Source: Acidobacteriota bacterium (lineage in GTDB: Bacteria; Acidobacteriota; Terriglobia; Bryobacterales; UBA6623). Taken from it: 39,215 nucleotides of DNA. Each line of letters begins with the position of its first letter. The first letter of the stretch is position 1. Positions 1 through 8,749 of the stretch are shown piece by piece. A program made the translations under genes and the position numbers. The notes beneath the pieces were generated by a model. The model saw nothing but the letters and a program-made list of their open reading frames with translations. It had not been told where the DNA came from and did no database searches. The stretch is taken from positions 1-39,215 of the forward strand of contig JAQBUE010000026.1 in assembly GCA_027624045.1 (NCBI GenBank), in the 5' to 3' direction.

Positions 1-57
1 CTGCCAGGGGAACGTTCTACTTTGCTCAATCAGGGGATCTTTCTAAATTGCGTTGAC
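1..57 (-). mobile_element. Probable terminal segment of an insertion sequence (IS21-like ends), body outside window
   Basis: Two related 16-mers, CAGGGGAACGTTCTAC (5-20) and CAGGGGATCTTTCTAA (31-46), match at 13 of 16 positions and are spaced 26 bp apart. The stretch ends at a CA dinucleotide (56-57), so read on the minus strand it begins TGTCAACGC. Multiple spaced repeats near a TG...CA tip are a known property of IS21-family ends. No transposase is in the window, so the family assignment is an inference. A related motif occurs at the other window edge (39163-39176). Confidence 0.4.
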
Positions 58-160
58 AGTGATCGCACGGCGCTTTGCCGCGCGGGGCTGGAGTGGTTCT
101 TTGCTGTGCCGTTCACGGTCGAATACGTGTTGCGGATGCTCTCCCTCGATTGTCCGTGGC

Positions 161-1033
161 CTATTCAACTGGGTCGGCGAAAACAACATTCGATTCAGCG
201 CTGAATTTGCGAAACTCGCCATAGGAGCCGATCACTTCCTGATTGAGACCTTTGAGCAGAGCCACTCGTCCCCGGAACCGCAGGCGAAACGAGTCGAGCA
301 TCCAGACTTCATCGTTCACCTTGGTTTGGTGGAAGTCCACGATCGAACCCTTGCCGAGCCGAAACAACACCCAGCCGAAGCTGATCTTGTCGAGCGTTTC
401 CGCTTCGAGGCGCACCCAGGATGAGTCGGCCTTCGAGATCCAGAATGTTCCTTTCATCTTCGTGAGGAACTTCGCCCTCCGTAACCGCGGCTTGTAATCG
501 GGCTTGGGCAGCGCGTCAATGACGTAAGTGTCGATTCCGTCGACCGTCTCTTCGCGGCGCAGCTGAAAGTCGAAAGTATTCTGGATCTCGGTGATCCACT
601 CGCGATGCTCTTGCTTGCGCTTGGCGCGGTCGGCGAGACGCTTGGCCCGTTGCCGTGGTGTTTCGTTCTGTACTTTGCGGATGCTGTTGTCAAGTTTGCG
701 TTGCTCCTTTGCCTCTTCCTCGGGGCTCAAGGGCTGATCGTCGCGAGCGATCAGGCGTTCGTACTCAGAGCCATCGAGCAGCGTGACGTCGTGTGTTTTC
801 GATTGCGACGATTTGATGTCGCCTCGTTTGCTGAGTTCGCGCTCCTCAATGCGCTGCTGGAAGGTGTAATGGCGGGCGATCTCATCGTTGCGTTCGTCGT
901 GTTCGAAAGCCTGGCGGATGATGGCCGCGGCTTCCGTTGTTTGGGCGCGGCCCGTGTGGGCGGCCGCGGCAGCCACGCAAAGAGCCAGGGTCCACCGGAT
1001 GACTTGGTTCGCTCGAAGAATCGAAGGCTTCAC
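161..1033 (-). CDS. Secreted hypothetical protein, possibly an outer-membrane lipoprotein-sorting-like fold
   Basis: The 290-residue protein starts at GTG 1033 and has an N-terminal signal peptide: a basic start, the hydrophobic stretch LALCVAAAAAHTG, and likely cleavage after GRAQ. Residues 40-150 are very rich in charged residues and probably helical (RKLDNSIRKVQNETPRQRAKR). The C-terminal half has alternating beta-like segments (GIDTYVIDALPKP, GTFWISKADSSWVRLEAE, FHQTKVNDEVWMLDSFRLR). These resemble the LolA/LolB-like sheet of secreted acidobacterial hypotheticals, but I cannot assign the family from sequence alone. It is divergent from the sensor kinase at 1174 and shares the 140-bp spacer with it. 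Function unknown. Confidence 0.75.
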   Translation of the reverse strand: MKPSILRANQVIRWTLALCVAAAAAHTGRAQTTEAAAIIRQAFEHDERNDEIARHYTFQQRIEERELSKRGDIKSSQSKTHDVTLLDGSEYERLIARDDQPLSPEEEAKEQRKLDNSIRKVQNETPRQRAKRLADRAKRKQEHREWITEIQNTFDFQLRREETVDGIDTYVIDALPKPDYKPRLRRAKFLTKMKGTFWISKADSSWVRLEAETLDKISFGWVLFRLGKGSIVDFHQTKVNDEVWMLDSFRLRFRGRVALLKGLNQEVIGSYGEFRKFSAESNVVFADPVE

Positions 1034-1048
1034 GGATGTACACTCCGT

Positions 1049-1062
1049 CTACGAATACTACG
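1049..1062. promoter_or_regulatory. Candidate operator: CTACG direct repeat in divergent spacer
   Basis: CTACGAATACTACG contains CTACG twice with a 9-bp period, about 16 bases upstream of the GTG start of the secreted protein and between two divergent genes. It lies where a promoter for the minus-strand gene is expected. No regulator can be named. Confidence 0.25.
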
Positions 1063-1173
1063 CATATTATTCTGTCGAAGTTGCGCTACGGCGGGTTTTG
1101 ACGCGGCGGTTTCACTGAGTTGGCTCAGCTGGGCTGTGTTGCGGCGCGACGCGATCGAACGTATGCTGCGGAT

Positions 1174-3075
1174 ATGGCGGACCGCTTCACGCGCGCTCAC
1201 TGGTCGCTGCTGCTCACGGCCGGCATGGCGTTGATCGTCGTCGTGCTCGCGGTCGTGCAGTATCAGTGGAGCGTTCAGGTTAGCGAAGCCGAACGGGAGC
1301 GAATGCGCAAGGGGCTGGAGACCTCCGTCCGGCAGTTCCGCGAAGATTTCAATCGGGAACTGCGGCGAGTAGGCAGCACGTTCCAGCCCGGTCCGGGCCC
1401 GCCCTTCGGCGAAGACTGGTCCGTTTTCGCCGACCGTCTTGATGAATGGAGACAGAGATCCAGCTACCCCGATCTTGTGCGGGCTGTCTTCTTCGTGCAG
1501 CCTGCTGATGACTCAAGTCGCGGCCTGTTGCGGCTGGACCCAAACACCCGCGCCATCGAACCTGCCGATTGGCCCCAGCAGCTTGGGGACCTAAGGCAGG
1601 CGCTCCGTCCGTCAGCGGGTGGTCTGGCCGGGCGGCCCGCGATCAGTCCGTTCGGTTGGACGATCTTCTACGATGCGCCGGCGTTGGTTCTGGCGTTGAC
1701 CGACTTTGGCGAAAGAGGCGATCCCAGGGAACGCTGGCGTGACCGGGAGTTCCAGGGCTATGTCATCTTGGAGCTGGACCGCGAGGTTCTCAGGAATACG
1801 CTCCTGCCTGAACTCGTCGAGCGGCATTTCGGCGGACCCGATGGGATCGTCTATCAGGTTTCCGTCTCGGGCTCCCAATCAACCCTCTACGAGTCAGCGC
1901 CGGATGCGCCCGTGGATGCCGGTAAGCGCGCTGACATGCGTGAGCCCTTGCTGTGGCGGCAACAGGAATTGGTGTCGGAGATCGCGGGTCGGGCAGGGCG
2001 GCGGGGTCGCGGCGGCCCACCGGGCGAGAGGCTTCCGCCCGGTGGTTGGCCTCCGCCGGATGACAGGCCGCCGCGGGGCCGCCGCCCTGAGATTGCACAA
2101 CCTGGGCGCGGGCCCGCGGGACCACCGCCAGGCGCCGAACCGTTTCGGCGTCTGCGCGCGTTTCGTGATGTCATCGTCTCCCCTCCCGACGCGCCCGGTG
2201 AGTGGATGCTGATCGTTCGTCACCGCCAGGAGTCGCTTGAGGAGGTCGTCGCGGCTCACCAGACTCGGAACCTGGCGGTGAGTTTTGGTGTCTTGTTCCT
2301 GCTCTGCGTCAGCATGGGCACTATCCTTGTTTCGACGCGGCGCGCGCAACGTTCGGCCAAATCACAAATGGACTTCGTCGCGGGAGTCTCCCATGAATTG
2401 CGAACTCCTCTGGCCGTTATCTGTTCAGCGGCGGAGAACCTGGCCGATGGTGTCGTCGCGTCCAAGGAGCAGGTCGCTCAATATGGGACGTTGATTCGCG
2501 AGGAAGGCCGGCGCTTGACCGGCATGATTGAGCAGACTCTGCAATTCGCCGCCGGACAATCGAACCGTCAAACCTACGATCTCAAGCCGCAGCAGGTGGC
2601 GGATATCGTCCAGACCGTGTTGCGGCAATCAGCTCCAACGATTCAAGCGGCTGACTGTCAGGTCGAGCAGAACGTGGCGGCGAATCTTCCAGACATCATT
2701 GTCGATCGGGCCGCCCTTTCGCAGTCGCTCCAGAATCTGATCGGCAATGCCGTGAAGTATGGCGGAGGCAGCCGCTGGCTGGGCGTTCGGGCGGAGACAG
2801 GCGACTCGCCCACGGGGGGAAGCGAAGTGCGCATCTCGGTCGAGGATAAGGGATTCGGAATCAGCCCTGCGGAATTGACGCACATCTTCGATCCGTTCTT
2901 CCGCGGCAAGGAGGCCACTTCACGTCAGATTCATGGGACGGGCTTGGGCCTCAGCTTGGCCCGCGACGCCGTCACGGCGATGGGCGGGCGCTTGAGCGTC
3001 AAGAGCAAGGCAGGTGAAGGCAGCACGTTCACGATTCACCTGCCGGCCGCCGCGGCCAACGGCGCGGCAGGCTAA
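1174..3075 (+). CDS. Membrane sensor histidine kinase (HAMP-less, HisKA/HATPase_c)
   Basis: The track begins at a TTG (1120), but ATG 1174 is preferred because it gives a compact basic start directly before the first membrane helix (residues about 12-30). A periplasmic domain of about 330 residues follows, then a second membrane helix (LAVSFGVLFLLCVSMGTIL). The kinase core has the H-box FVAGVSHELRTPL (phospho-accepting His407), the N-box NLIGNAVKYGGG, the G1 box EDKGFGIS, the F box FDPFFRG and the G2 box GTGLGLSLA, so it should be active. The periplasmic domain ends in a long Pro/Gly/Arg-rich stretch (about residues 271-325), which is unusual. The response regulator follows after two bases, so the pair forms a two-component system. 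The signal is unknown. Confidence 0.93.
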   Translation: MADRFTRAHWSLLLTAGMALIVVVLAVVQYQWSVQVSEAERERMRKGLETSVRQFREDFNRELRRVGSTFQPGPGPPFGEDWSVFADRLDEWRQRSSYPDLVRAVFFVQPADDSSRGLLRLDPNTRAIEPADWPQQLGDLRQALRPSAGGLAGRPAISPFGWTIFYDAPALVLALTDFGERGDPRERWRDREFQGYVILELDREVLRNTLLPELVERHFGGPDGIVYQVSVSGSQSTLYESAPDAPVDAGKRADMREPLLWRQQELVSEIAGRAGRRGRGGPPGERLPPGGWPPPDDRPPRGRRPEIAQPGRGPAGPPPGAEPFRRLRAFRDVIVSPPDAPGEWMLIVRHRQESLEEVVAAHQTRNLAVSFGVLFLLCVSMGTILVSTRRAQRSAKSQMDFVAGVSHELRTPLAVICSAAENLADGVVASKEQVAQYGTLIREEGRRLTGMIEQTLQFAAGQSNRQTYDLKPQQVADIVQTVLRQSAPTIQAADCQVEQNVAANLPDIIVDRAALSQSLQNLIGNAVKYGGGSRWLGVRAETGDSPTGGSEVRISVEDKGFGISPAELTHIFDPFFRGKEATSRQIHGTGLGLSLARDAVTAMGGRLSVKSKAGEGSTFTIHLPAAAANGAAG

Positions 3076-3077
3076 TC

Positions 3078-3797
3078 ATGCAGCAACGAATCTTGATAGT
3101 CGAAGATGAGCAGGGTCTGCGCTTGACGCTGTCCGACCGCCTCCGCAGCGAAGGGTATGAAGTCGATACAGCTTCCGACGGCGCTGAGGGTTATGAGCGT
3201 GCCTCGAAACTTCTATTCGATTTGATCGTGCTTGATCTGATGCTGCCCGAAAAGAGCGGTCTCGATGTTTGCCGCGATCTGCGGCGGATGGGCGTGACTA
3301 CTCCGGTGTTGATGTTAACCGCCCTCAGCCAGACGCATGACAAGGTCGTCGGTCTCAAGATCGGGGCCGACGATTACCTGACCAAGCCGTTCGAGATGGT
3401 GGAGCTGCTGGCGCGGATCGAAGCCCTGCTGCGCCGCCAGGATACGCCCTCGCGGCCACCCTCCTCCGCCTACCAGTTCGGCGCGGTCCGCGTGGACGTA
3501 CGGAGCACGCAGGCCTACCGCGATGAGAAGGAAGTAACGCTTTCGGCGAAGGAGTTCACGCTGTTGCGGTATCTGCTCGAACACCGCGGCGAGACACTGT
3601 CTCGTGAGAAGCTGCTGCATGAGGTTTGGGGATACGACAACATGCCCTCAACCCGAACCGTCGATGTGCATGTGGCCTGGCTGCGCCAGAAGCTCGAAGA
3701 AGACCCCAAGAAGCCGCGCTGGATACTAACCGTTCACGGCATCGGTTACAAGTTTGCCGAACAGAAAGAGCCTGCCGACCCGATCATGGGCGTGTGA
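3078..3797 (+). CDS. OmpR/PhoB-family response regulator
   Basis: The 239-residue protein has an N-terminal receiver domain with the acidic pocket ED (residues 10-11), the phospho-acceptor Asp53 in LIVLDLMLPEKSG, the switch Thr in VLMLTAL and the Lys in YLTKPFE. A C-terminal winged helix follows from about residue 130 (LSAKEFTLLRYLLEHRGETL, DVHVAWLRQKLEEDP, ILTVHGIGYKF). It begins two bases after the histidine kinase stop, so it is the cognate regulator and is probably translated by coupling. Its 3' end overlaps the convergent PEGA gene by 14 bases. It binds DNA, and the target genes cannot be read from the window. Confidence 0.95.
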   Translation: MQQRILIVEDEQGLRLTLSDRLRSEGYEVDTASDGAEGYERASKLLFDLIVLDLMLPEKSGLDVCRDLRRMGVTTPVLMLTALSQTHDKVVGLKIGADDYLTKPFEMVELLARIEALLRRQDTPSRPPSSAYQFGAVRVDVRSTQAYRDEKEVTLSAKEFTLLRYLLEHRGETLSREKLLHEVWGYDNMPSTRTVDVHVAWLRQKLEEDPKKPRWILTVHGIGYKFAEQKEPADPIMGV

Positions 3798-6789
3798 ACG
3801 TCAGCCTCTGCAATCCGACCTGACGTCGCCCCGGCAGATAGAAACCGAACTGCCCGTCCGACAGGTCTAACTGGCCGCCTGAAAAGCGGTCGATCTCGGT
3901 CCAATTCCCTTGTTCGCGGAGAGATGTGACAACCGCCCCGGAGCGAATGTCGATTCGCACGATGACGTAATCTCTCCAGTCCACCGCGTACCGCTTTCTG
4001 ATGTGCTCCCCGTGACGGCCGGCAGTGACCCGGCTTCGTTCAAAGTAGTCTTTGCCAATCTGAAAGTGCAGGTGGTTCTGCCGGGTGCTAAAGTCGACGA
4101 CCCATTCCAGGCGCTGTCCTTTCCGAACAAGGGCGGCGAATTCATACACGCCGGGCTGCGGCTGAAGAGGCGCCAGGAAGTAATTGCCCCCGGTGCGCAC
4201 GAGCAGGTCGTCCTGGCGCAGCCAGCCGCCGCGCTTCTCCCAGTCGGAGAGCTGAAACAAGGGCCCCGCCGGTTGGGCAATCGCGATGCGCTTCAGGGCG
4301 ATGCGGGCCGTTTTGGTCTCTTCGGGCGCCAGCCGGATGGTTGCTCCGTGATCCTTAAAGCCCTCGGAGGACACGCTGACCGTGTAGGTCCCCGCTTCGA
4401 GTTCAAGAACGCGGTTCGTCACCGTCCGTTCGGTGCTCTCACCTTCGCGGCGCAGGGTCAAGCGGACATCCGCGTTCGCCGGAGTCAACTCGATCCGCAG
4501 TGTTCCGGGCGCATTTTCCAGCGCCCCACTAACGTCGACGGACCCATTGGCGGCAAACTCCCGCTCAATCTCGCGCGGCTTGAACCCCTCCTTCTGCAAG
4601 ACCACCTTGTGCCGGCCCGGCTCGACGTTCGATATGGATAGGTTTCCGTCGGGTCCAAGTACACCGCTGCCGTTTCCGTCGAGCAGGACTTGCGTGCCCG
4701 GAGCGCCGTCGCGAATCCGAAGCGTGGCCGTCGTCGGCAGCGGCTCCAGTGTGAAGTTCAGCGCCACCTGTTCACCTTTGCGCACCGCGACGGTCTGCTC
4801 ACCGGACGGACGAAAACCCTCCTTCTCGACGCGAACCGAATACGTCTTCGGATAGAGGTAGATGAGTAGCCGGCCGCGCCTGGTCACACGCCGGTACTTG
4901 TCGCCATTGAGGAAGATCGCGACCCCGTCCTCCGCCGCATCAATCCGCAGTCCCCCGACGTTTCGATCGGACTGAATAAACGCCGCCAGCAGTGGTGAAG
5001 GCAAACTGTCGAACTCCACCTTGCGTGTCGTGCCGCCCGTCTTGACCTCAATCTCGTGCGCGCCTTCGCCCAAGTCGTTCCACTCCGTCGCCGTGTCACC
5101 CGTTTCGCTTCCGTCAAGTTGAACGGAGGTGATTTCACGGTCGCTATGGAGTTTCGCGGCCGAATGGAATCCGGCGACGACAACAGCGCTGAGGTCTCTT
5201 GTTTCGGGCAGACCGCTCAGCGTCGGCAGGGAGGCCGGAGCCATCTCGAAAGTGAAACTCGCCGTTGCCCCACTCGCGCTGACTTTCAACACGTGCTCGC
5301 CCAAGCTCAAACCTTCGACCTGCCGCTCCCACTCGCCGTCTTCCAATACGCCAAGGGGCTCGCCGTCAAGCTCCACGGTCCCGCTCGCGAGATCTGACGA
5401 AACGCGAATCAGCGGCGCCAAGGGCGGCAGCGTCACAACCACCGGCTCGATAACACCTTCACTGTCGACGTCGAAGGAAACGATCGTCGTGCGGTATCCG
5501 GTCAAGGTCGCTTCGGCGAAGTGAGTGCCGGGTTCGAGTTCGACTTCGCAGGCCGACGTCCCACAATTCCGGCTGTTCACAGAGAGCGCTGCCCCGGCTG
5601 GGTCGCTGCGGAAAGTGACGGCGCGCACAAGAATCGGCGGGGGCGCTTCAGCCTCCACACGGCTGTCACTCATCAACCAGACCGCAAAGATCATAATGAC
5701 GGCGATGCCCGCGCCCATCACGACCGGCAAAAATGGGCCTCCCTTGTCAAACTTCTTAAGCCAAGCGGCCCCTGCCGGAAGCTGCCTGCGCATCTCTTTA
5801 AGCAACCGAGCCGCGGCGCTTCCGGCAACTCGCATTCCTTCGTGCACCTGACGTACCAGTATCCTGGGCGTCGAGAATCCAGACTTTTCGGATTGGAGTT
5901 CGATCTCGGTTTCCGCTTCAGGCTGCGGCTCGTTCGCGGGCAGTTCCTCGATGTTCGCCCGCCCCTGGAAAAGTCGCGTCTCGTCCGGATACTTGGCGAT
6001 CCCCTGATCGAGTACCGCTCGCGCCCCGCGCCGGTCGCCCTGTTGCAGCAGGTGCTCCGACTGGGTCAGGCACCATTCGATGAACTCCTCTCGTTCCGGG
6101 CTTAGGCGATTTCTGATGTCGAGCGCCACTGGGTTCCGCGGATCGAGCTCCAGCGCTTGCTGCACCAAGTAAGCCGCTTCGTCGGGATGGGACTCCACGC
6201 GCCGCTCGGCGTTTCTTGTGAGCGCATCCAGAAGGCCTCCTCGGATGAGCGGATTTCCCGGATCGATCTCCACGGCTTCACGCAAACGGTCGAGGCTCTC
6301 GGCATCGTTTCCCTGCTCGGCCAGCCGCCTGCTCTCGACCAGCAGGCTTAAAGCGTCGGCAACGTCCTCGAACTGCGTGTCGAACGGAAACTCGAGCGCG
6401 CCCTGGCGCGCTGAGTCCAACGCCGCGGCAACGTTGCCGGAAGCAATCCACGCACGCATCTCCCGCTCGTGCCTGTCGAGTGCGCGCTCCTGCGCCTGCT
6501 CGTAGGCTGATTCAACCCACGTCTCAAGACCTTGGAACGATTCCAGAACTTCGGTCGCTATATAGTCGTGGCCGTCGCCGATCTCGATGACAGGCTGGGT
6601 GCCGGCCGGCGACTCGGAAAGCTGCTGAAGCCCCTCGGCCTTTTCGATCAACTCGGCGCCGCGCCCCGACTCGCCGGCGAACAGGTGCAGGTAGACCGGC
6701 CTGCCGCTCGCTTTCTCTGTTGCCTCGAAGGTCTTGACGTTACCGTCGAGCACGAGCTTTTGCAGTTCGTATTTGCTATGGAAGCTCAT
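3784..6789 (-). CDS. PEGA-repeat membrane protein with degenerate kinase N-lobe and TPR-like region
   Basis: The 1001-residue protein appears to contain, in order: (1) residues 1-95, which look like the N-lobe of a Ser/Thr kinase (YELQKLVLDGNVKTFEATEK then VYLHLF) but with no glycine loop, no catalytic lysine and no C-lobe; (2) a helical TPR-like region at about 115-285 with repeated IDPGNP/LDPRNP turns; (3) one membrane helix at about 353-373; (4) several PEGA-type beta domains from about 388 to 850 (DGVAIFLNGDKYRRV, PGTQVLLDGNGSG, PGRHKVVLQKEGFKPRE); (5) a C-terminal jelly-roll-like domain (about 855-1001, LEWVVDFSTRQNHLHFQIG). The cytoplasmic N-terminus with PEGA outside suggests an envelope-anchored scaffold. 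The role is unknown. Its stop overlaps the 3' end of the response regulator gene. Confidence 0.85.
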   Translation of the reverse strand: MSFHSKYELQKLVLDGNVKTFEATEKASGRPVYLHLFAGESGRGAELIEKAEGLQQLSESPAGTQPVIEIGDGHDYIATEVLESFQGLETWVESAYEQAQERALDRHEREMRAWIASGNVAAALDSARQGALEFPFDTQFEDVADALSLLVESRRLAEQGNDAESLDRLREAVEIDPGNPLIRGGLLDALTRNAERRVESHPDEAAYLVQQALELDPRNPVALDIRNRLSPEREEFIEWCLTQSEHLLQQGDRRGARAVLDQGIAKYPDETRLFQGRANIEELPANEPQPEAETEIELQSEKSGFSTPRILVRQVHEGMRVAGSAAARLLKEMRRQLPAGAAWLKKFDKGGPFLPVVMGAGIAVIMIFAVWLMSDSRVEAEAPPPILVRAVTFRSDPAGAALSVNSRNCGTSACEVELEPGTHFAEATLTGYRTTIVSFDVDSEGVIEPVVVTLPPLAPLIRVSSDLASGTVELDGEPLGVLEDGEWERQVEGLSLGEHVLKVSASGATASFTFEMAPASLPTLSGLPETRDLSAVVVAGFHSAAKLHSDREITSVQLDGSETGDTATEWNDLGEGAHEIEVKTGGTTRKVEFDSLPSPLLAAFIQSDRNVGGLRIDAAEDGVAIFLNGDKYRRVTRRGRLLIYLYPKTYSVRVEKEGFRPSGEQTVAVRKGEQVALNFTLEPLPTTATLRIRDGAPGTQVLLDGNGSGVLGPDGNLSISNVEPGRHKVVLQKEGFKPREIEREFAANGSVDVSGALENAPGTLRIELTPANADVRLTLRREGESTERTVTNRVLELEAGTYTVSVSSEGFKDHGATIRLAPEETKTARIALKRIAIAQPAGPLFQLSDWEKRGGWLRQDDLLVRTGGNYFLAPLQPQPGVYEFAALVRKGQRLEWVVDFSTRQNHLHFQIGKDYFERSRVTAGRHGEHIRKRYAVDWRDYVIVRIDIRSGAVVTSLREQGNWTEIDRFSGGQLDLSDGQFGFYLPGRRQVGLQRLTFTRP

Positions 6790-6971
6790 CGACAGCGCCT
6801 AAAACCTAGTTCGGTCACTCCCATCGTCCCATCCACCCCACAGGGCATCAATAGAGCTATCGTCCTAATGAAGCTAAGCGGATTCGCGATGCAGCATAGG
6901 GGAAGCTTCTTAGCGCCTTTCAACGGTCGCTTAGACTTTGTTAGCTGTCAGCCAACCTGCTGAATGCGTTA
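6790..6971. other. Intergenic spacer between divergent PEGA and amidohydrolase genes
   Basis: About 180 bases with no supported coding region. ORF-track lines crossing it are shadows of the PEGA gene. It must hold the two divergent promoters. The only motif I can point to is TGCTAGCCC at 6972, just before the amidohydrolase start. Confidence 0.5.
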
Positions 6972-6991
6972 TGCTAGCCCTCGATAACCTA

Positions 6992-7819
6992 ATGCCCATC
7001 ATCGATACCCACGCACACATCTACTCGCCCGACGAAACCAAGTACCCTGTCATTGAGAAGCCCCTCCGCCCGCCGAAGGGCAAGGGATCGCTGGAGGGCC
7101 TTCGCGAGGAAAGCCGCGCCAATGGCGTCCGGGCCGTGTGCGCCATCCAGACCAGCACGTTCTATCGTTTTGACAACCGCTATATCCTCGATAGCAGCAA
7201 GGCCAACCCTGATTGGGTCGCGGGTGTCTGCACCTTGGATCCTGATGACCCGCGGTCGCCGAGTCTGCTGGTCCGCAACGCCCGCGAGTATGGCGTCCGC
7301 GGTATGCGCAGCATCGCCGCCGCCGATAAGCGGTTGGATCATCCCGGGGTCCGCGCCCTCTGGAAAACGGCGCTCGACGAGGGCATCGTGATCAACGTTC
7401 TGACCGGTCCTGAGTTGACCGATCAAGTCGATCGACTACTGAGGCAGTTTCCCGCCCTGCCTGTCGTGCTCGACCATTGCTTCAACCCCAAGGCGGGCCC
7501 CGATCTCGACCCCACAGTAGAGAAAGTTCTGTGGCTTTCCCGTCATCACAATCTGCACGCAAAACTGACCTTCGTCGGCTCCAGCTGCGTCAGTAGCTAT
7601 CCCTGCACCGACCTTCACGATGCCTGCCTGCGCATCGCGAGAGCCTACGGCGCGGAGCGCTGCGTCTGGGGCAGCGACTATCCGAACGGCCTGTGGACGC
7701 CGAAGGTCACATATGCCGAGCATCTGAAGATCTTCACCGAGGCCCTTCCCTTCAGTCAAACCGAACGCGAAGCTATCCTCGGCGGGACCGCTCAGCGTCT
7801 GTGGTTCCCGAACTTGTAG
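6992..7819 (+). CDS. Metal-dependent amidohydrolase (amidohydrolase_2 family)
   Basis: This TIM-barrel hydrolase opens with the metal-binding HxH of strand 1, IDTHAHIYSPDE, right after the chosen ATG at 6992. The upstream in-frame starts 6938 and 6971 would add residues with no family resemblance. Further family signatures are PVVLDHCF (strand-5 His), HAKLTF and the C-terminal metal/catalytic Asp in CVWGSDYPNGLW. The members I know of (ACMSD-like, 4-sulfomuconolactone and 2-pyrone-4,6-dicarboxylate hydrolases) cleave C-C, C-N or lactone bonds. The substrate here cannot be chosen. It is cytoplasmic, with no signal peptide. It stands alone, divergent from the PEGA gene and about 70 bases before the phosphatase cluster. 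Confidence 0.9.
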   Translation: MPIIDTHAHIYSPDETKYPVIEKPLRPPKGKGSLEGLREESRANGVRAVCAIQTSTFYRFDNRYILDSSKANPDWVAGVCTLDPDDPRSPSLLVRNAREYGVRGMRSIAAADKRLDHPGVRALWKTALDEGIVINVLTGPELTDQVDRLLRQFPALPVVLDHCFNPKAGPDLDPTVEKVLWLSRHHNLHAKLTFVGSSCVSSYPCTDLHDACLRIARAYGAERCVWGSDYPNGLWTPKVTYAEHLKIFTEALPFSQTEREAILGGTAQRLWFPNL

Positions 7820-7867
7820 ACCGACCGCCGGCTGCTTTCTAAGCCAGTATTCAGCGCCTGAACCCGG

Positions 7868-7876
7868 TGCTACACT
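7868..7876 (+). promoter_or_regulatory. Candidate -10 element (TGCTACACT) 12 bases before start codon
   Basis: TGCTACACT resembles an extended -10 hexamer and ends 12 bases before ATG 7889, leaving a very short leader or none. Similar elements precede other starts in this window. Confidence 0.4.
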
Positions 7877-7888
7877 GAGTAATTCTCC

Positions 7889-8749
7889 ATGCCCCGTAAG
7901 AAGAGCACGCCCTTCAACAACTACATCCTCGTCATCTTTGATAGCTGCCGCTACGATGCTTTCGCGCGTGCGCGGCCGAAGGTGATGAAGAAGCTCGGCA
8001 AAGTCGAAAAGCGCTGGTCTTACGCTTCCTGGACCGGGCCTTCGCACTACAACCTGCTGATGGGTTTACTCCCCCACCACAGCCCGAAGCGCGTGTTTGC
8101 GTCCGAGTACTACAAGAACGACTTCTTGCGCTACAACGAACGGCTTGGCACGGAAACAATTGAGTTCAAATCACTTGTTCCGCAACTCTACTTCCCATCC
8201 TTCCTCAAGCACAAGATGGGATACAGCACCCACGCGATGGTTTCGCTTCCCGTACTCAACCCGCGCACGATTCTCAATAACGGATTCGATTCCTATCAGT
8301 TGATGGATAAGCACAACGACATGCGGGCCATGGTCAAGCAGATGAAGTTCTCGGAAGACAAACCAAGCTTCCACCTGTTGAACGTGGGCGAAACACATTA
8401 CCCCTACGCCCTGCCCGACGAGCCGCCCGAGAACTGGCCGCGCATCAGCGGCGTTCATGGTGTCTTTAAGCATCTCGATGACCACGTCGTGGGCGGTAAG
8501 CTCGCCAAGTCGAAGGAAAAGTTCTTCAACCAGAAAGCGCTTGACGACCTGCGAGACCGCCAAGTTAAGGCGGTCAAGTACCTCGACCGAGTCGTGGAAG
8601 AGCTGTTCGATATCGTTCCTAAGAACACCTACATCACGATCACCGCCGACCATGGCGAACTCTTCGGCGAGGACGGCTACTTCGGCCACGGCCCCATCAT
8701 GCACGAGAAGGTTTTCGAGGTGCCGTTCGTCGAGGGCAAGATTCGATGA
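7889..8749 (+). CDS. Sulfatase-like protein of the alkaline phosphatase superfamily, short form
   Basis: The 286-residue protein has the metal-binding Asp in YILVIFDSCRYDAF, the nucleophile region ASWTGPSHYNLLMG and the second metal site TITADHGELFGEDGYFGHGP. The sulfatase formylglycine motif (C/S-x-P-x-R) is absent. The SWT-x-PSH arrangement points to a Thr nucleophile, as in phospho- or phosphoglycerol-transferase relatives rather than true sulfatases. There is no signal peptide, so it is probably cytoplasmic. It ends soon after HEKVFEVPFV, where longer sulfatases continue. It overlaps the next gene by four bases (ATGA), so the two are translationally coupled. Confidence 0.85.
   Translation: MPRKKSTPFNNYILVIFDSCRYDAFARARPKVMKKLGKVEKRWSYASWTGPSHYNLLMGLLPHHSPKRVFASEYYKNDFLRYNERLGTETIEFKSLVPQLYFPSFLKHKMGYSTHAMVSLPVLNPRTILNNGFDSYQLMDKHNDMRAMVKQMKFSEDKPSFHLLNVGETHYPYALPDEPPENWPRISGVHGVFKHLDDHVVGGKLAKSKEKFFNQKALDDLRDRQVKAVKYLDRVVEELFDIVPKNTYITITADHGELFGEDGYFGHGPIMHEKVFEVPFVEGKIR

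Noticed and set aside
605-1234. 209-aa plus-strand ORF
   Set aside because: It lies opposite the secreted protein gene and runs into the kinase start; its composition has no domain-like features. Shadow.
7436-8047. 203-aa minus-strand ORF
   Set aside because: It lies opposite the amidohydrolase and the start of the sulfatase-like gene, both well supported. Shadow.
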